Positions 24,215-36,585 of a stretch of 64,000 nucleotides of DNA are shown piece by piece. This stretch comes from Diplosphaera chodatii (Eukaryota > Chlorophyta > Trebouxiophyceae > Prasiolales > Stichococcaceae): contig JAALGY010000036.1 in assembly GCA_032358165.1 (NCBI GenBank), positions 682,001 through 746,000 on the forward strand. Direction: 5' to 3'. The notes beneath the pieces are model-generated. The model saw only the letters and a program-made list of their open reading frames with translations, was not told the origin of the DNA and searched no databases. How positions within the stretch are numbered: position 1 is the first letter of the stretch; each line of letters opens with the position of its first letter. The position numbers and the translations under genes are program-made.

Positions 24215-27200
24215 TTACAACAGGTCTAGCAGCGACTGCGACTGAGGTGCCCCTGAGGACACTGCTGCAGAGGAGGCCGCCGGAGCTCCTGCGTCCTGTA
24301 CCGAGAGCACCTGCACGCAGGCACCACCAACCCTGCTCAGCAAGGTTGAACAGCCAAGCATTGTAACTGCAAATGTCCCGCGACAAACACAGCTGAGAGC
24401 TTTGAAGCGGCCTGAGATGAGCACAGCACAGCGCAGGACACCGCAATCAGCTATGCGTGTAGGAAAACGCTCACCAGGGGCGGCCCCGGGCGTGCGTCGT
24501 GCAAAGACGACAGGTCGGGGTACGTCCAGCTGAGCAGGTAGTCCGTGACCTGGTACTCGCCCGGCCGGAACACCGTCAGCTGCAGGAGCAGGCAATGTAC
24601 ATCTCGTATCATCCACGAAAGCCCCACGAAGCGATGCCAGACGCAGTGCTATGCCGATCTGGTGTCCTGCACCCTCGTCTGCTCACAATTTGCTTCCGTG
24701 CACCGATCAGCCCGGCGGCTCATCGTGTCCAAGCTTCAGCTGCCCGCGGTAACTAGTCGCTGCTCGAGCAGCGTTGCAGGGTGCGCAGCGTCCGCATGCC
24801 ACAGGGGCCGGCCCGCGGCTGCACATGCCCTGTGACAACACCAGGCCAAGCAGCCACCCTAGACCCCAGGTGGAAACTTCCTTGCGGGTCACCTGGAGGG
24901 GCACCTCCGCCTGGGCGCCGCCCGGCAGGGAGGGCAGCGTGGCGCGGGTCGCGCCGCACCACACCACGTCCCCCGCGCACGCCACGTCCTGCTGCCGGGC
25001 GGGGCCGCCCTCCGGGCCGCTCGCCGCCGCGAGCACGCTGGCGCCGACGGACCAGGCCGCCTGAGCGGCGGGGGCGCCTGAGCAGGGCGCGAACGTCTGA
25101 CGGCCACCGGCTACAACCGCCACCCCCAGTGTGTCATCCTGGCAAGCAAGCCTGCCACTGTTGGACACACCGCTTGGGGGTTTGTCAGAGCCAGGGTCAG
25201 CAGGGCGCGCACCGTCGGAGGAGGCGCTGCGCTGGGGGCCCGCCTCCACGGCCACGCTGGCGGCCTGGCGCAGGCAGTTGCGCACCGCCAGCTCCAGGCG
25301 CACGATGCACGGCCCGCCCGCCGCGAAGTCGTGCACCACGCGCCGCTGGCCCCGCACTATCGCCCGGCACGGCAGCCGCTCCTGTTCAGCGATAGAAGCG
25401 GCCTGGTTGCTGACCAACATCTGCTGCTCCGAGTCTCACTTGATTGGCACAAGAAGGAAGCCGGTGTATCAAGCAGAATGTGGGACCGAGGGCACAAGCA
25501 GACGACAGCCTGTGAGGGACGACGTGGGCACATGGGGCAATTCAGCAGAGTGTGTGACCGAGGGCGCGAGCAGACGACAGCCTTTGAGGGACATCAAAGG
25601 CTGCACGACCCTCACGATCGCGTACCTTGAGGCGGACGCCGTACAGGTGCGTGAAGCCGCGCCGCGGGGCGCTGTCCAGCGGCGACGCAGCGCTCCACGC
25701 CAGCACCAGCCCGGTGGCCTCCCCAGCGTCCCTGCCCCGCCTGCCGGGCCTGGCGCCGCCGCCGTCGGGGGCGGCTGGGCCCCCGGCTGCGGCCGCGGCC
25801 GCGTCCCGCGCGAGGGCCGCGCCGCCGCTCGCCAGCCGCGCGGGCCGCAGGTTCACCGCGCGGCCCTCAGCATCTGAGAGGCAAACAGAACAGCTTTGCA
25901 GTGATGCTCAGCTGGCGACACTGCCCAGCACAGGTGCAGATCATGCACGGTCTGCGTCCATGCACGATGAGGTATCTGGTCGTGCGATTGATCACTGAGT
26001 TGATGGACCACAGGAGATGCTGACAGCAGACACCTGGCGCTGCAGCGGCCGCTGCGTCCGCTGCGGGGGGCGCGCCGCGGCCGTGGAACCAGGCCACCGG
26101 GCCGCTGAGGTTCGCCACCGCCGACGCCGGGGTGGACGATGTGCTGTCCGCACCCTGCGGCGACGTCTTCGGCGCATCCGCGTCTGGCGGGTGCAAGTAC
26201 AGGAACGCCGCGCTGCTGGCGCCAGGCGGCAGCTGCTCCTGCAGGTCATGTAAGTTTTCTGGTGTGTCAGGCAGCCCGCATACATGGGACCTGTTGGGCC
26301 CACCAACCCTCGAAGCAAGCCATAACACACACGAGCAACATGACATGCTTTGCATCTGCTTTGCAGGCTGTGACTGAGCGGGGACAGAAGACGAGTCGGC
26401 ACTCATGTGGGGGCTGAGCTGCACCTGCATGCTGACTGCTGGGGTGACGTGGGCACACGCACGCGGCTGCTCCCCCTGCGCTGGCTGGCCGGCGTCGGGG
26501 GCTGGCAGGCTGCTGGCCGCCCAGTGCCGTCCGGTCGCTGTCACTTGCTCCAGGCTGACTGTGGCTGAGGCCTGCCATCGGGGAGCAACACACGTTGCCG
26601 GACTGATGTCGACAATTGAGCTCCCACCTCACTGCTAGTCACACCTAGGATGTTCGGGCACAAGACACTCCTCACGTCGTGGCGCATGCAGACTGTTGCA
26701 CTGCAGGGAGCATGCACCTGCAGGTTGGTGAGCTGCAGGCGCAGCAGGAAGCTGTGCAAGTCGGTCGCCGACGGCCGCAGCACCGGCGTCGCTGAGAGCG
26801 CGGGCAGCACCGTCACACCATGTGACAGCCTGAGGCACCTGTGACAGCGAGCAAACATCTGCTGTATGCAAAACATCATCCCACAGTCGCTGAAACGGTG
26901 GAAATTGGCACTGATGCACTGGCAGCCTCAGCAGGTCTGGGACACCAGCTGTCACCTATACTTCATGCTGCCGACAGGTGCGGCGGGCTCGTAGTGCAGC
27001 ACATACTGGAAAACAAGCTCGCCGGCTGCTGTTGGGTGCAGCCACATCGGCCACTCCAGTATGCCGCCTGGTGCAGCACAACAAGGTCACAGTCACCGTG
27101 GCACACTCCAGGCACTTGCTGCAAAACGCGTACATGGACTTTCAAACCGCTTGTGAATGCAAGCCCAACATCTCCTCACAGGACAGAAGGGCGGGTTGAG

Positions 27201-30200
27201 GACGACATGGTCCTGACCACCGCAGGTTTGCGGCTTACCTGGCTCAAGGTGGCCGCCACCGCTGAAAGCATACAGCTGCTGGCCCTGCCGGAACTGCTCC
27301 CGCGCCAGAGGCTCTGCTCTGAGGCCGCTGCCGCTGGGAACTGCACAGCAACAAGCCAGAGCCTCAGTACCTACCGTCCGGTGGACACCCAATCCACTGG
27401 TCCACCGGCGGCCATCCCAGCAAAACGTGTCAAAGCTGCCGAACGAACGAGGCACGAGCGTCATGGTAGGAGTACCTGCCGGGACCTGAAGGGGGTCAGC
27501 GCCAAGCTCGGCCGCGCTGCCACCCAAGTGCAGGCACGGCTGCCCTGTGGCGACGCGCAGTCCGTGCAGCGCGCCGCCTCCAACGTTTTGCATCCTGATG
27601 AAGCAGCACAAGCTGTCACACACATGTTGTGCAGTTTCATGACTTGGAGCAGGCAGTCGACGGCAGCGGGTTGGCATGGCTGCTTGGCACTTTTCAGGCA
27701 CCGCAGGTGGGCAAGCCTTGTGAGCCGCTCACCGCAGCCTGCAGCAGATCAGCTCGCCGGCCAGCAGGGTGGGCGGCAGGCCGGTCAGCTCCGCCTCCAG
27801 GCGCGGCATGGCAGGCATCACTGCCAGGGCCAGCTGTGGCGCCGGCTCTGCAGCCCTGCATGATGGTTTCAGGAGGTCTGACTCTGATGCAGCAGCTGTC
27901 GCGCTCATGCACACGACTTGTGCAGAAGCCTTGCAACTGCATCCATGAGTATGAGTCGCGAGCCTGAGGGTCGCATCGCCATCAGCATGGTCACCAGCCA
28001 TGCCCGAGTGCCATGCTGGACGTACCGGCCGGGCTTCCTGCGCGGCGGCCGGGGCGCAAAGTTGCGCCGCCCCAACGCCGTGCCGTTCAGCGCCCACTGC
28101 ACCCCCTGCAGCGTCAGTGTCCCGGCCGCCAGGGGCCGCACCTCCAGCCGTACCTGCACAGCCGCAGAGAATTGATGTGGGCGATGGGCCGACGGGGTCG
28201 AAGGGCAATGCTGGTGGTGCCGTCCCGGCACCAATGCCATGGAGCGGAAAGTCCCACAGCAGAACATTCCATAGGCGTGGATGCCAGTCCTGCAGGTGTA
28301 CATGTTTGCGAGAGATGCCCTCACCCAGGAGCGTTCGCCGCCGCGCAGGCGCAGCGCCTGCTCCAGGGCCTCCACCGCAGGCGCCGCTGCTGTGCCGTCC
28401 CTATCGGGGGCCTCTCCTGCTGGATCTGTCGGTTCTGGTCCACCTTCCGTGGTGCGAATCTCGCACACCACGCGCAGCTCCGACAGGTTCAGCTCGATCT
28501 GCAGAGAGGCAGGTTGCCATGGCTTGCAGCGGGATGTAGGTCGTCACTCAAACGCAGAGTGGAGTCCATCAGGCATAACCCCTCAGCAACATCAAGGGCC
28601 ACTAGCGCAGGCACACCTGCAGAGGGTTGGACACCTCCACATCCACGGCAACGAGTTCGCCGGCGACGCATGTGCCGATGGTGCTGGCGCCGCCGCCGCC
28701 TCGCGCAGCACCCGCGTCCAGCCAAGTGCTGCACAGTATGCACATCAGATTCCCCAGGTGGAACACATGAGCGCTGCAGGCACTGCAGCCTCAACAACAG
28801 TGCCTGCAGTGTGATCACGGGCATCACCAGGTGCTGCAACCACACACCTGCCATCCACACCAGGCGGTGCGAATGCTGCCTCCAGCTGCTTCCAGGCAGC
28901 CTCCGGCTGTGAGCGCGCATCCGCATTGCCAGCGCAGCGGGCGTCATCAAAGTGCACGCGCACATTGGTCACGTCCACCTCCGGCAGCTGCAGCTCTGCG
29001 ATGATCGGTGCGTCCTGCATTGCAGTACATCTCGTCAGCTGCCTGACCGACCTGCGCTCCTGCATATACTTTGCGCGTGCGTCCAAGCACTGCTGGCACT
29101 GCACTGTTGAGTACAACGACCACAGGTGGTGCTGCCTGCGGACCGTATGCACCTGCTGCAGGGAGGCCTGCTGCACAACGTCCAGGAAGGTGCGCAGCCG
29201 CTGAGCCTGCCAGGTGCCCGGCGACCCGCCGGCCGCCAGCACGGCCCCGTAGTGCTGCAGCGCCTCCGTCAAGTCGCCCGCCTCCCGCGCCTTCTGCCCC
29301 AAGATCTGCGCAGGAGGCACAGCAGCGTTATGTTGCCATGTTTCAGGGGAAAGGCGAGCAACATGACCGATGCTCGGCACCATGCTCTTTGAGGACTACA
29401 ACACACCTCGTGGAGGTGCTCCTCGATGAAGGACCACCGCCTGCCCTTATACACGCTCAACACTTGCCTGCAGCCGTGCACCAGATGCATCTGCCTCTAG
29501 ATAGGGCAACAACAGTGGATTATGCGAAGCCGGGCAGGTAGCACTGCTGCCAGCTCATCTCGCATTGACACACCACTGGAAACCACTAAAAGCGCACCTG
29601 TAGGCTCGCATGCCAAGGGGGACCTGCTGGCAGGCGTTGTACCGCAGCCCGGACAGCACCATGTGGAAGGCGAACTTGCGCGCGTGTGGCGGCTGCGTGC
29701 GGAGCAGCGCCCACGCCGCCTGCTCCAGCAGCAGCGCTGCTCGCAGGTTTTCCTCCTGCGGCAAGGGTCGTGGCTGAAAACAGATTGACCAGAGTGATGT
29801 CCGCATAGTAGTATGCCAACGGTGGACAGCTGTGGCCTATGGCCTGCTCCAGCAATGCCAGCCGCTGTCATCTTCCTCGCTCCCGCACATGTGTGTGCAC
29901 CCCAGGAGCCGTCTGAGGCCGAGGTGCAACCAGCGTCTAAATTCGACTGCAATTGACTGCCAGAGCCATGATGCCACGGGGGCCTTGCCTGGAAGTGCGC
30001 GCGCATGAGGGCATAGTTCGCCTCCGCATGGGCGCCCGTCTCCTGGCAGGATGCCGCCAGCAGCAGCATCGACCGCGTGGCCAGCCGCACCCCGTCCGGC
30101 CCTTTGTGCGCGCCTGGGCAACCCGCAGCGCACAGCTTTTAGCGATGGCTGATGCTGGGGTTGGGGGATGGACGCATGGAAGCAGCAGGTGAGATCCTTG

Positions 30201-32788
30201 GTCCCGCGCTGCTGCGTGGCAATGGCCTGCAGACTGTGTCAATGTCTTGCCAGGCGAAATGTTGTGCTTGTACGTTCGTGTCAGTTTGACGATGACTGTA
30301 CAGGGCATCACCTGCAGCGGAGGTGTACCGCGAGAACGCGTCCCGAAAGTGGCCGGCTGTGTCCACGAGGCGGCCGCCTGTCAGCACTGCGGTCACGCCC
30401 AGCATCTCCTACAGCAGGCCACCAGGTTTCTTCACTACGGCGCACTATCTGTAGTTACAGAATGAAGTATCGGGGGACCAGATTTGGGGGCATGCGCTCA
30501 GGTTGCAGGTGAACCCTGCAACTGCACCTGGCAACCCGCATAGTGCTTCCATGCACGCTCCGCCTTGAAGTCTGTAGAGGCGAGCTGCAGAGCCTGCGCC
30601 GCTGTCTCGTAGTCCTGCACATCATCCATCATCATTGCCCTGATCTGGACGTCATTCTAGACTGTATAAGGACCTGACGGGATGCGATGAGGCCAAACCC
30701 TCCTCCATGAAGCTGCATAAAAAGCGAGCATCCTGGAGCAGAGCCTTCAGCGCTGCACCTGCAGCATGAAGGCGGCGTCTGCCAGCTGCCGCAGCTGGAA
30801 CTCGGCTGTGGCGGCGTCGTAGCGGCCGGTGAGCGCGCCCGACCGCGCGGGCTCGGGGCTCAGGCCGCCGCTGCTGCCGGACTTGCGGATGCCCAGGAAC
30901 GACCGGAACTGGTTGCGCAGCCCCTTGCGCTGTGCCATCACCTGTCACAGAACATCAGAGCATGATGGCTGGGGTGGGTCCCGGACACGCACGCAAGCCC
31001 TGTGGCAGTTTGCATGGCTGCTGCAGGGGTTCACCTGGAAGTGCAGCGAGCGCACGCGCTGCTGCAGCGCCGGCAGCAGCGAGCGCACCAGAAACTCCTC
31101 CAGGGCTGCCTTTACGCTGTCCACATCCTTGTCACTCAGCGCCGCGCCCAGCCCCTGCAAACTCACAGGCTAATGCATGGACGGAAGGTGCGACCACGAC
31201 ATAGCCCCAGCAGCCCAAATCATGACCACACATCAAACTCGTCGCAGACCGCCTCACACACGGACATGTACCTCCTACTGGCAACCTGGACGCATCCCAC
31301 CTGGTCGGGCACACGTGGCCGTTCTGCCGGCTCGCCGGCCCCGCCCCCGGGCACCGGCGTCTGCACGTGCGCTCGCCACAGCGCCGCATACCCCACCGCG
31401 CCGCCAGCATGGTCTGCCTCTGCGTCCGCTGCGCTGTTGATGTGCGCCAGGCCGACGGCGGTTGCGCCAAACGTTGCCCGCATCGTCTGCAGCATGGCCT
31501 CCGCCCTGTAGCATGGCAGTGCATGACTTGGCATGGTAGCATCGCATGACTTGGCAGAGCGGCAGAGGCAAGCACACTCTTTCGGAGCTGCTCTTGTGCT
31601 CTGCAACACGCACCCCTTATAGTCGCCACCTGCTGCAAAGTCGTGCAACAGCAGGTAGTGCTTCTGCATCTGCTGGCTGTCCATGATGCCGGCTTTCTGC
31701 AGTGGCGGCAGTGCTGCGCTCCTCAACAGCTCTGCAGCCGCCGCTACTGGGTCTGCCTCCGAGGAGTCCAGCACCACAAGGCCTGCGTGGTGCAATCACG
31801 TCAACGCACCAATGAGTGATGCACGTCGCTCGCAAATTGTGCCATGAGCAAGGTTGTGCGAGCAATGTCTGCATATCAGGGGAGCACCACGCACAGGCCA
31901 GTGGGTGGTCGAATGTCTCGTGGTCGTTGAAGAGCAGCGTGCGCAGGAACTCTGCCTTGTAAGTCTCGAACCACGGCGTGTTGGCTACCACCTCACCTAT
32001 GTGCACAGGCCAGCATGCCCCTCGACGACACACCCGATGATGGTGCACTGTTGCTGGTGTGAGTGCAGGGCTGCAGCGCTTACAGCGCATGCTCAGACAG
32101 CTCTCCTTCTGTGGCGTGCGGCGCTCTGCCCTGCACACCTTGCCGCAGCATGGCCATGACATCGGGCACCGGCTGGCTGTGCACGTCCTTGGCTGCCTCC
32201 GTCAGCACCCCCTTCAGGAAAGCGTCCGCGGCCTGCATTGACGAGTTTGTGCGTGAGCATCGCATGTCTTGACACGCGCTCTGTTTTGTGTTGCATGTGG
32301 TGGCATGAGACCGCAAAATCCCGAGAAGGGTGCAGGTCCAACCTCCTGGGGCGGTTGCCACATCGACTCGCTGGCGAAGAAGCGCAGGCGGAAGTCCCTG
32401 ATGCGATACGCGCCCTCGTTCACCGTCTGAACTGGGACTGCAGCCAAAGGGGTGACACGAATTGAGAACACACTGCATCCCCGGGCCCCCGTTTGCAGCA
32501 TTCATCATGCGCCTGCCGACGTGCGCCCACATGTCCAACATTGACAGACAGAGCATGGTTGGGGCTTCAGAAGCACAAACACTGACAGCTCCACTCACCA
32601 CTGAGGTGGTGGAAGTAGCCGCTTGGACGCAGCAGATCAGCGATGGTCAGGCCGTTGCGCTGCTGCACCGCGGCCTCCACCGCGGGAGACGCCACGACCA
32701 TGACAACCGGCGTGTAGGTCTCCAGCACCCAGCTTCGGAAGTCCATGTCAGGCATGGCTGCTCCGCGCTGCGTCTCAAGAGCACGCAA
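24215..32788 (-). CDS. TRAPPC8: TRAPP III complex subunit 8 (Trs85 homologue)
   Basis: This large multi-exon minus-strand gene aligns collinearly with TRAPPC8 of plants and animals. Blocks from N to C are TPVVMVVASPAVEAA (about 32715), VNEGAYRIRDFRLRFF (about 32425), NTPWFETYKAEFLRTLLF with FDHPLA (about 31980-31900), MQKHYLLLHDF (about 31665), AEFQLRQLADAAFMLQ (about 30800), AWKHYAGCQEMLGVTAVL across an intron (30550/30400), ALLLEQAAWALL and RKFAFHMVLSGLRY (29740-29640), VYKGRRWSFIEEHLHE (about 29460), QLPEVDVTNVRVHFDD (about 28990), GTLTLQGVQWALNGTALG (about 28125) and a C-terminal LTVFRPGEYQVTDYLLSW (about 24580). TRAPPC8 directs the TRAPP III exchange factor for Rab1 in ER-Golgi transport and autophagy. 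The start is either 32788 or the next Met at 32755. Exon limits are approximate. The stop (TAA, 24217-24215) lies inside a TGTAA. Confidence 0.92.
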
Positions 32789-33935
32789 GGTGGCGCGGTC
32801 CTACCCCCGCCACTCTGAACAGGGCGCCCCTGTCCCGCATGGACATGGCTGACCACCGCGACTGGGTAGTGGCAATGAGCAGTTGCTGCGCTCAGGACAG
32901 TGAAGATCAACCTGATCGATCACACAGCATCGCAGAGTCTGCGAGCGCCAAGTGTGTAGGCAGTCGTTGCAGCATAGCAGATCATCACGGACAGCATCGA
33001 TCAGTGATGTTGAAGTTGTATCATCCGACGCACTGATGCAACACAAGCTGAGGCATCATCGAAAAGGTTTATCAGGATGCGAACCACTTGACACCGCCAT
33101 CAGCTGTGACGCTGGCTTCAGGAGTAAATGGGCATTGCCACAGGAAGGAGATGTCAGACAGCCACTTCCTGCTGCCACCACAGCTGAGCAGCTGTGGCAT
33201 GTGGGGCCCCGATGTTGGCCAGATCGGCAGCCCGCCGCATGGAGACATCACCTTACAGATAGCATTGCAGTGCAGAAGGCATGGACATGTTCAAACGTCC
33301 GAAGAGCAATGCTGACGAACGAACCACAAGTCAGTTCTTGCTTGAAATCCGAAAGTGCGAAGGGCCGCCACAGCCAGCATGAAAGCACACAATTCTGAGA
33401 CAGCGCTTGGGATTTTCGGTGAGCCACAATCATGAACCAATGAGAGTCGAGCAGTGTCGTAGCTGGTACATGAAGGTGTGGTCAACGTCATGTCTGAGGT
33501 CGGGTCATAGCCCGATGATGGCGGTGGCGCAACACCATCCGCAGGTGTCGCGAGACTGTGGAAAGGCGTCGTCAGCCCAGCGTACACTTCGCCCGTGATA
33601 TATTTCTACACTTCAAAGCCCCCCGTTCGCAATCCCCCGCTGCACCGCCGCATGCGAGCATCGCCGCTATGCGCGCAAAACCCAAAACAAAGCTGCGTCC
33701 GTGTGCCCACTCTGCACAGCATGCAGTTGGCAGATTTGACAGGCTTCACTCATCAAGGAGGCCACACTGTACAGCAACTACGCACGTCTTACTTTGCACT
33801 GTCAAGCGCGTGGCAGTTGTGCACGTGCAGCGACTTTTGAATTTTGTCCGCATGACTAAGTGGCAGCTGCTGCGGTTAGCCAAAGGAGGAAGCGGCAAAG
33901 CGCTGACCTGCAGATAGCTGCGTGCTGAGCGCCAC
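32789..33935. other. Intergenic region upstream of TRAPPC8
   Basis: About 1.15 kb lie between the TRAPPC8 start and the 3' end of the next minus-strand gene. Only short ORFs without recognisable features are present. An AT-rich TATA-like stretch (GATATATTTCTAC) lies near 33597. No repeat was seen. Confidence 0.35.
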
Positions 33936-34451
33936 TCAGGGGCTGCCGTCGCTGTCGGACGTGCAGCGGTACGAGCTTGACGGCGAAGGGCTCAAGTTGC
34001 TGCGATCCGCAAGCACCCGCTGCAGCCTGCGCAACGAACGGGCCGAAGGAATCAGTAGATGGTGCAATGCAGAGTGCACCTGCATGATGGGACAGCAAGA
34101 TGCAGCGCCCCTCGGATTCCGTCGGCGATATGAACCTTCCTGGCAACCACCGCGGAGCCCGTGCATTTCAAATATCTGGCTTGCGTCACATGGCCGCGTC
34201 ATTGCCAGCCAGCACTTCTGAGCCAGGGAGCCAAAGCGCGATCGTAGGTGGGCTTTCGCAGCAGGTTGGCGTGGTGTACCGCTCAGATGGGGGGCAGGTT
34301 CCATGCAAGGCGCTCACTGCTTCAGGACGAACAGGTCCAGCGCGGTGGTAATCTCCGCGCGGTGCTGCGGCGACAGGTCCCTGCAGCGGCTGGGCGGCGT
34401 GTTCTCGTCCTCCGCGTTGAGCTTCATGCGCTTGGGCGTCGCTGCTGCCAT
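33936..34451 (-). CDS. Hypothetical small protein, 74 residues, two exons
   Basis: Exons 34451-34318 and 34026-33936 join in phase (134 + 91 nt) to 74 codons plus TGA; the donor is GTGAGC and the acceptor is GCAG. The product starts MAAATPKRMKLNAEDENTPP with a basic KRMK patch that could act in nuclear import. It continues with a predicted amphipathic helix (RAEITTALDLFVLKQLQRVL) and ends in a Ser-rich acidic tail (SSSYRCTSDSDGSP). I do not recognise the family. Its small size and TP/SP-containing tails suggest a regulated nuclear protein, which is speculative. The phase-perfect join and G/C third positions support it being real. Confidence 0.55.
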
Positions 34452-34828
34452 GCTGGCGGCCGGCTGTTTTGACGACGCGGTGTTGAACCAGACGCCCCGT
34501 CCCCGCGGGATGCCAGCCCGATGTACCGGCAGGCAGGGGGTGCGCAGCGGGACGGCTGCTGGGGCGCGGAGGGGTGTTGGGGCGCGTTCGTGCAGGCGAT
34601 CGCAGCAGCAAAGCACCTATCTGATGGTGGGTTTTCGTGTTTTGAATTATTCGGACTGTACTTGGAAGCCGGAAGGTGTATAACCACCACAGGCAGTAGT
34701 ACATGCAGTCTGACCCAGCTTTGCGTTGCAGAATGCTGCTCGAATGTGGACGTACGCGATGGATCCAGCACTGCCTGCATCACACTGGTTGGGCACCGGC
34801 ATCGTCTATCCTGGGGGTACCACATGCG
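34452..34828. other. Spacer between small protein gene and cyclin
   Basis: These 377 bp contain the promoter of the 74-residue gene and the cyclin 3' UTR, both minus strand. No other feature was seen. Confidence 0.35.
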
Positions 34829-36319
34829 CTAGCAGATGGTACACACCGCCCGCAGCAGCTCACGGCCCGCTGCTTCAACCTCATGCGGGTCCAAGCCGAC
34901 CAACCGCCTCCAGTCAGTGTCGGGGTTTGGTTGTCCAGCACTGGTGACACCGCCTGTCAAGCCGCCATGAAGCTGTGCGCCCAGCAGCAAAGCCGCAAGC
35001 TGCAGGGCACCTGCAGCACCGGGCTGCGCCAGGCATCAGGAACAGGTAGAGAGCACCGCCTGCATGGACACATGTGCCAGCACGACAGACCTGCACGCCA
35101 GCATCGCTTGCAACCTCGCACCTGCTGCTACGGCGGCAGGGTGTCGCCGCGCGCTCAGGTTTGTGTGCAGCAGGCTGTCGTTGACCAGGCTCAGCGCCAG
35201 CCGCACAACCGGCTCGCCTGCAATCAGGCTGTGACCATATGACCAGGCAAGCATCTCATTCCCTCCGCTGTTGCACCCTCGCCAGGATAGCAACATTGGC
35301 ATGGTGCAGCACACAGGACAATGCGAAATCATCTGGCAGGACGTCCACTAAGCAAATGACGGGCGACTCACTGCAGCGCATGACATTGGCAAAGTTGAGC
35401 AGGTAGCGGTATGGGTGCTCCACACAGATCTCGAAGCCCAGCCAGCGCAACAGCACCTGCGGACGCAAGAAACACAATGCTGGATGGTGTGGACGGTCGC
35501 CCAAGCTGTAGTCACAAACATGAGCTGCGTGACAACACCTGCTCATGGTGGATGAGCTGGTCCTTCGCCGCGTAGTACGCATCTCCGACCAGCAGCTCGG
35601 CTGACGGCTGGTCCGCTGGACCCTCGGAAGCTGCTGGGACGCTGCGTGTGGGGCGGCTCTGCTGGCCTGCCAGTCCTGCGCCAGCGCTGGTGCCTTCTGC
35701 ATGTGTCAGATCAACAGCGCGCTGGTGCTCCGGCACCCCGGAAGTCGCTGCCCTCTCCCCTGCGGCGTGGCCTGTCGTGGGCGCACCAACTTGACCAGCA
35801 GCTGTGAGGCCGGGAAAGATGGCCGCTACTGTGTGAGGGCTGCTGGGCTGCTGCAGGTATAGGAAGGCGTTCAGCAGGTCGTTGATGCGTACTTGCGCCT
35901 GCCAGTGGGCACGCAAACTGCGTTTAGAAACTCAGCCCAGCAGAAAGTGGTCCAAACACACAACCAGGTGCAGATTCGCTTTGCCGCCAGAGGCACTCCG
36001 CATCCCACCTCCTCGACTTTGGACGCCAGGAAAAGGCACGCCGGCGTGATCTGCAGGTGTGGACGGCTCACATGTTGGGTCCCGGCATGTGCTGTCTGCG
36101 CATTGTTTGGCAGTCGCAAGCTGCATCGCACAACGGCATGCACCATCACGATCCTCACAACGCGCGCACCTCAGACGCTGATGCCTCGTCGGGGCAAGCT
36201 AGATTATAGCGGTGCAGAAATGCCAGGGATGTGGCGATCACCGGCTGCGGCAGCCGGAGCAGCTCGGCGGCTGCTCGCAGCAGTTGACAGTCCTTGTGGT
36301 ATGTGAGACCTCCAGCCAT
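34829..36319 (-). CDS. Cyclin of the transcription/RNA-processing group (L/Q/T-like)
   Basis: Six exons join to 304 codons plus TAG: 36319-36170, 36050-36009, 35898-35539, 35456-35372, 35217-35122, 35010-34829. Both cyclin folds are present. The first has TYHKDCQLLRAAAELLRLP, IATSLAFLHRYNL, ITPACLFLASKVEEAQVRIN and DQLIHHEQVLLRWLGFEICV with EHPYRYLLNFANVM; the second has LALSLVNDSLLHT, HPAAVAAGALQLAALLLGA and DWRRLVGLDPHEVEAAGREL. The LASKVEE and EHPYRYLL motifs and the compact size fit cyclins that pair with transcriptional CDKs (L, Q/FAM58, T, K) rather than mitotic A/B cyclins; no destruction box is seen. Exon 3 inserts a ~75-residue Ala/Gly/Thr-rich stretch between helices. An ATG at 36370 could extend the N-terminus by 17 residues. 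The gene is divergent from Dicer. Confidence 0.85.
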
Positions 36320-36585
36320 ATGGCTACTGCAAACATAACAATGGCAGGGTGCAGCCCCTGTGCTGAGCACCTGAAGTGCCGAGATCAGAGATCTTGCTGC
36401 TCTGGCTTGAAACCGAGAGCAGCGTGGCTCAGGTGCAGTGAGTCCTCATATGCTCTTCGTAGCATCGTTCGCAGTATCCTAGACAGATGATGCCAGTGCC
36501 TGTGGAATTCATGATGAGAGCGATATCTCAAGAATAGCCTTGTGGCACCTCACTCCCAGGGCGTGATATCGTTTCGGCCGGCGAA
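36320..36585. promoter_or_regulatory. Bidirectional promoter region cyclin / Dicer
   Basis: These 266 bp separate the divergent cyclin and Dicer start codons. No clear core element is visible; assignment is by position. Confidence 0.45.

Noticed and set aside
24707..25420. Stand-alone 237-residue minus ORF
   Set aside because: It is part of the TRAPPC8 C-terminal region read through an intron, not a separate gene.
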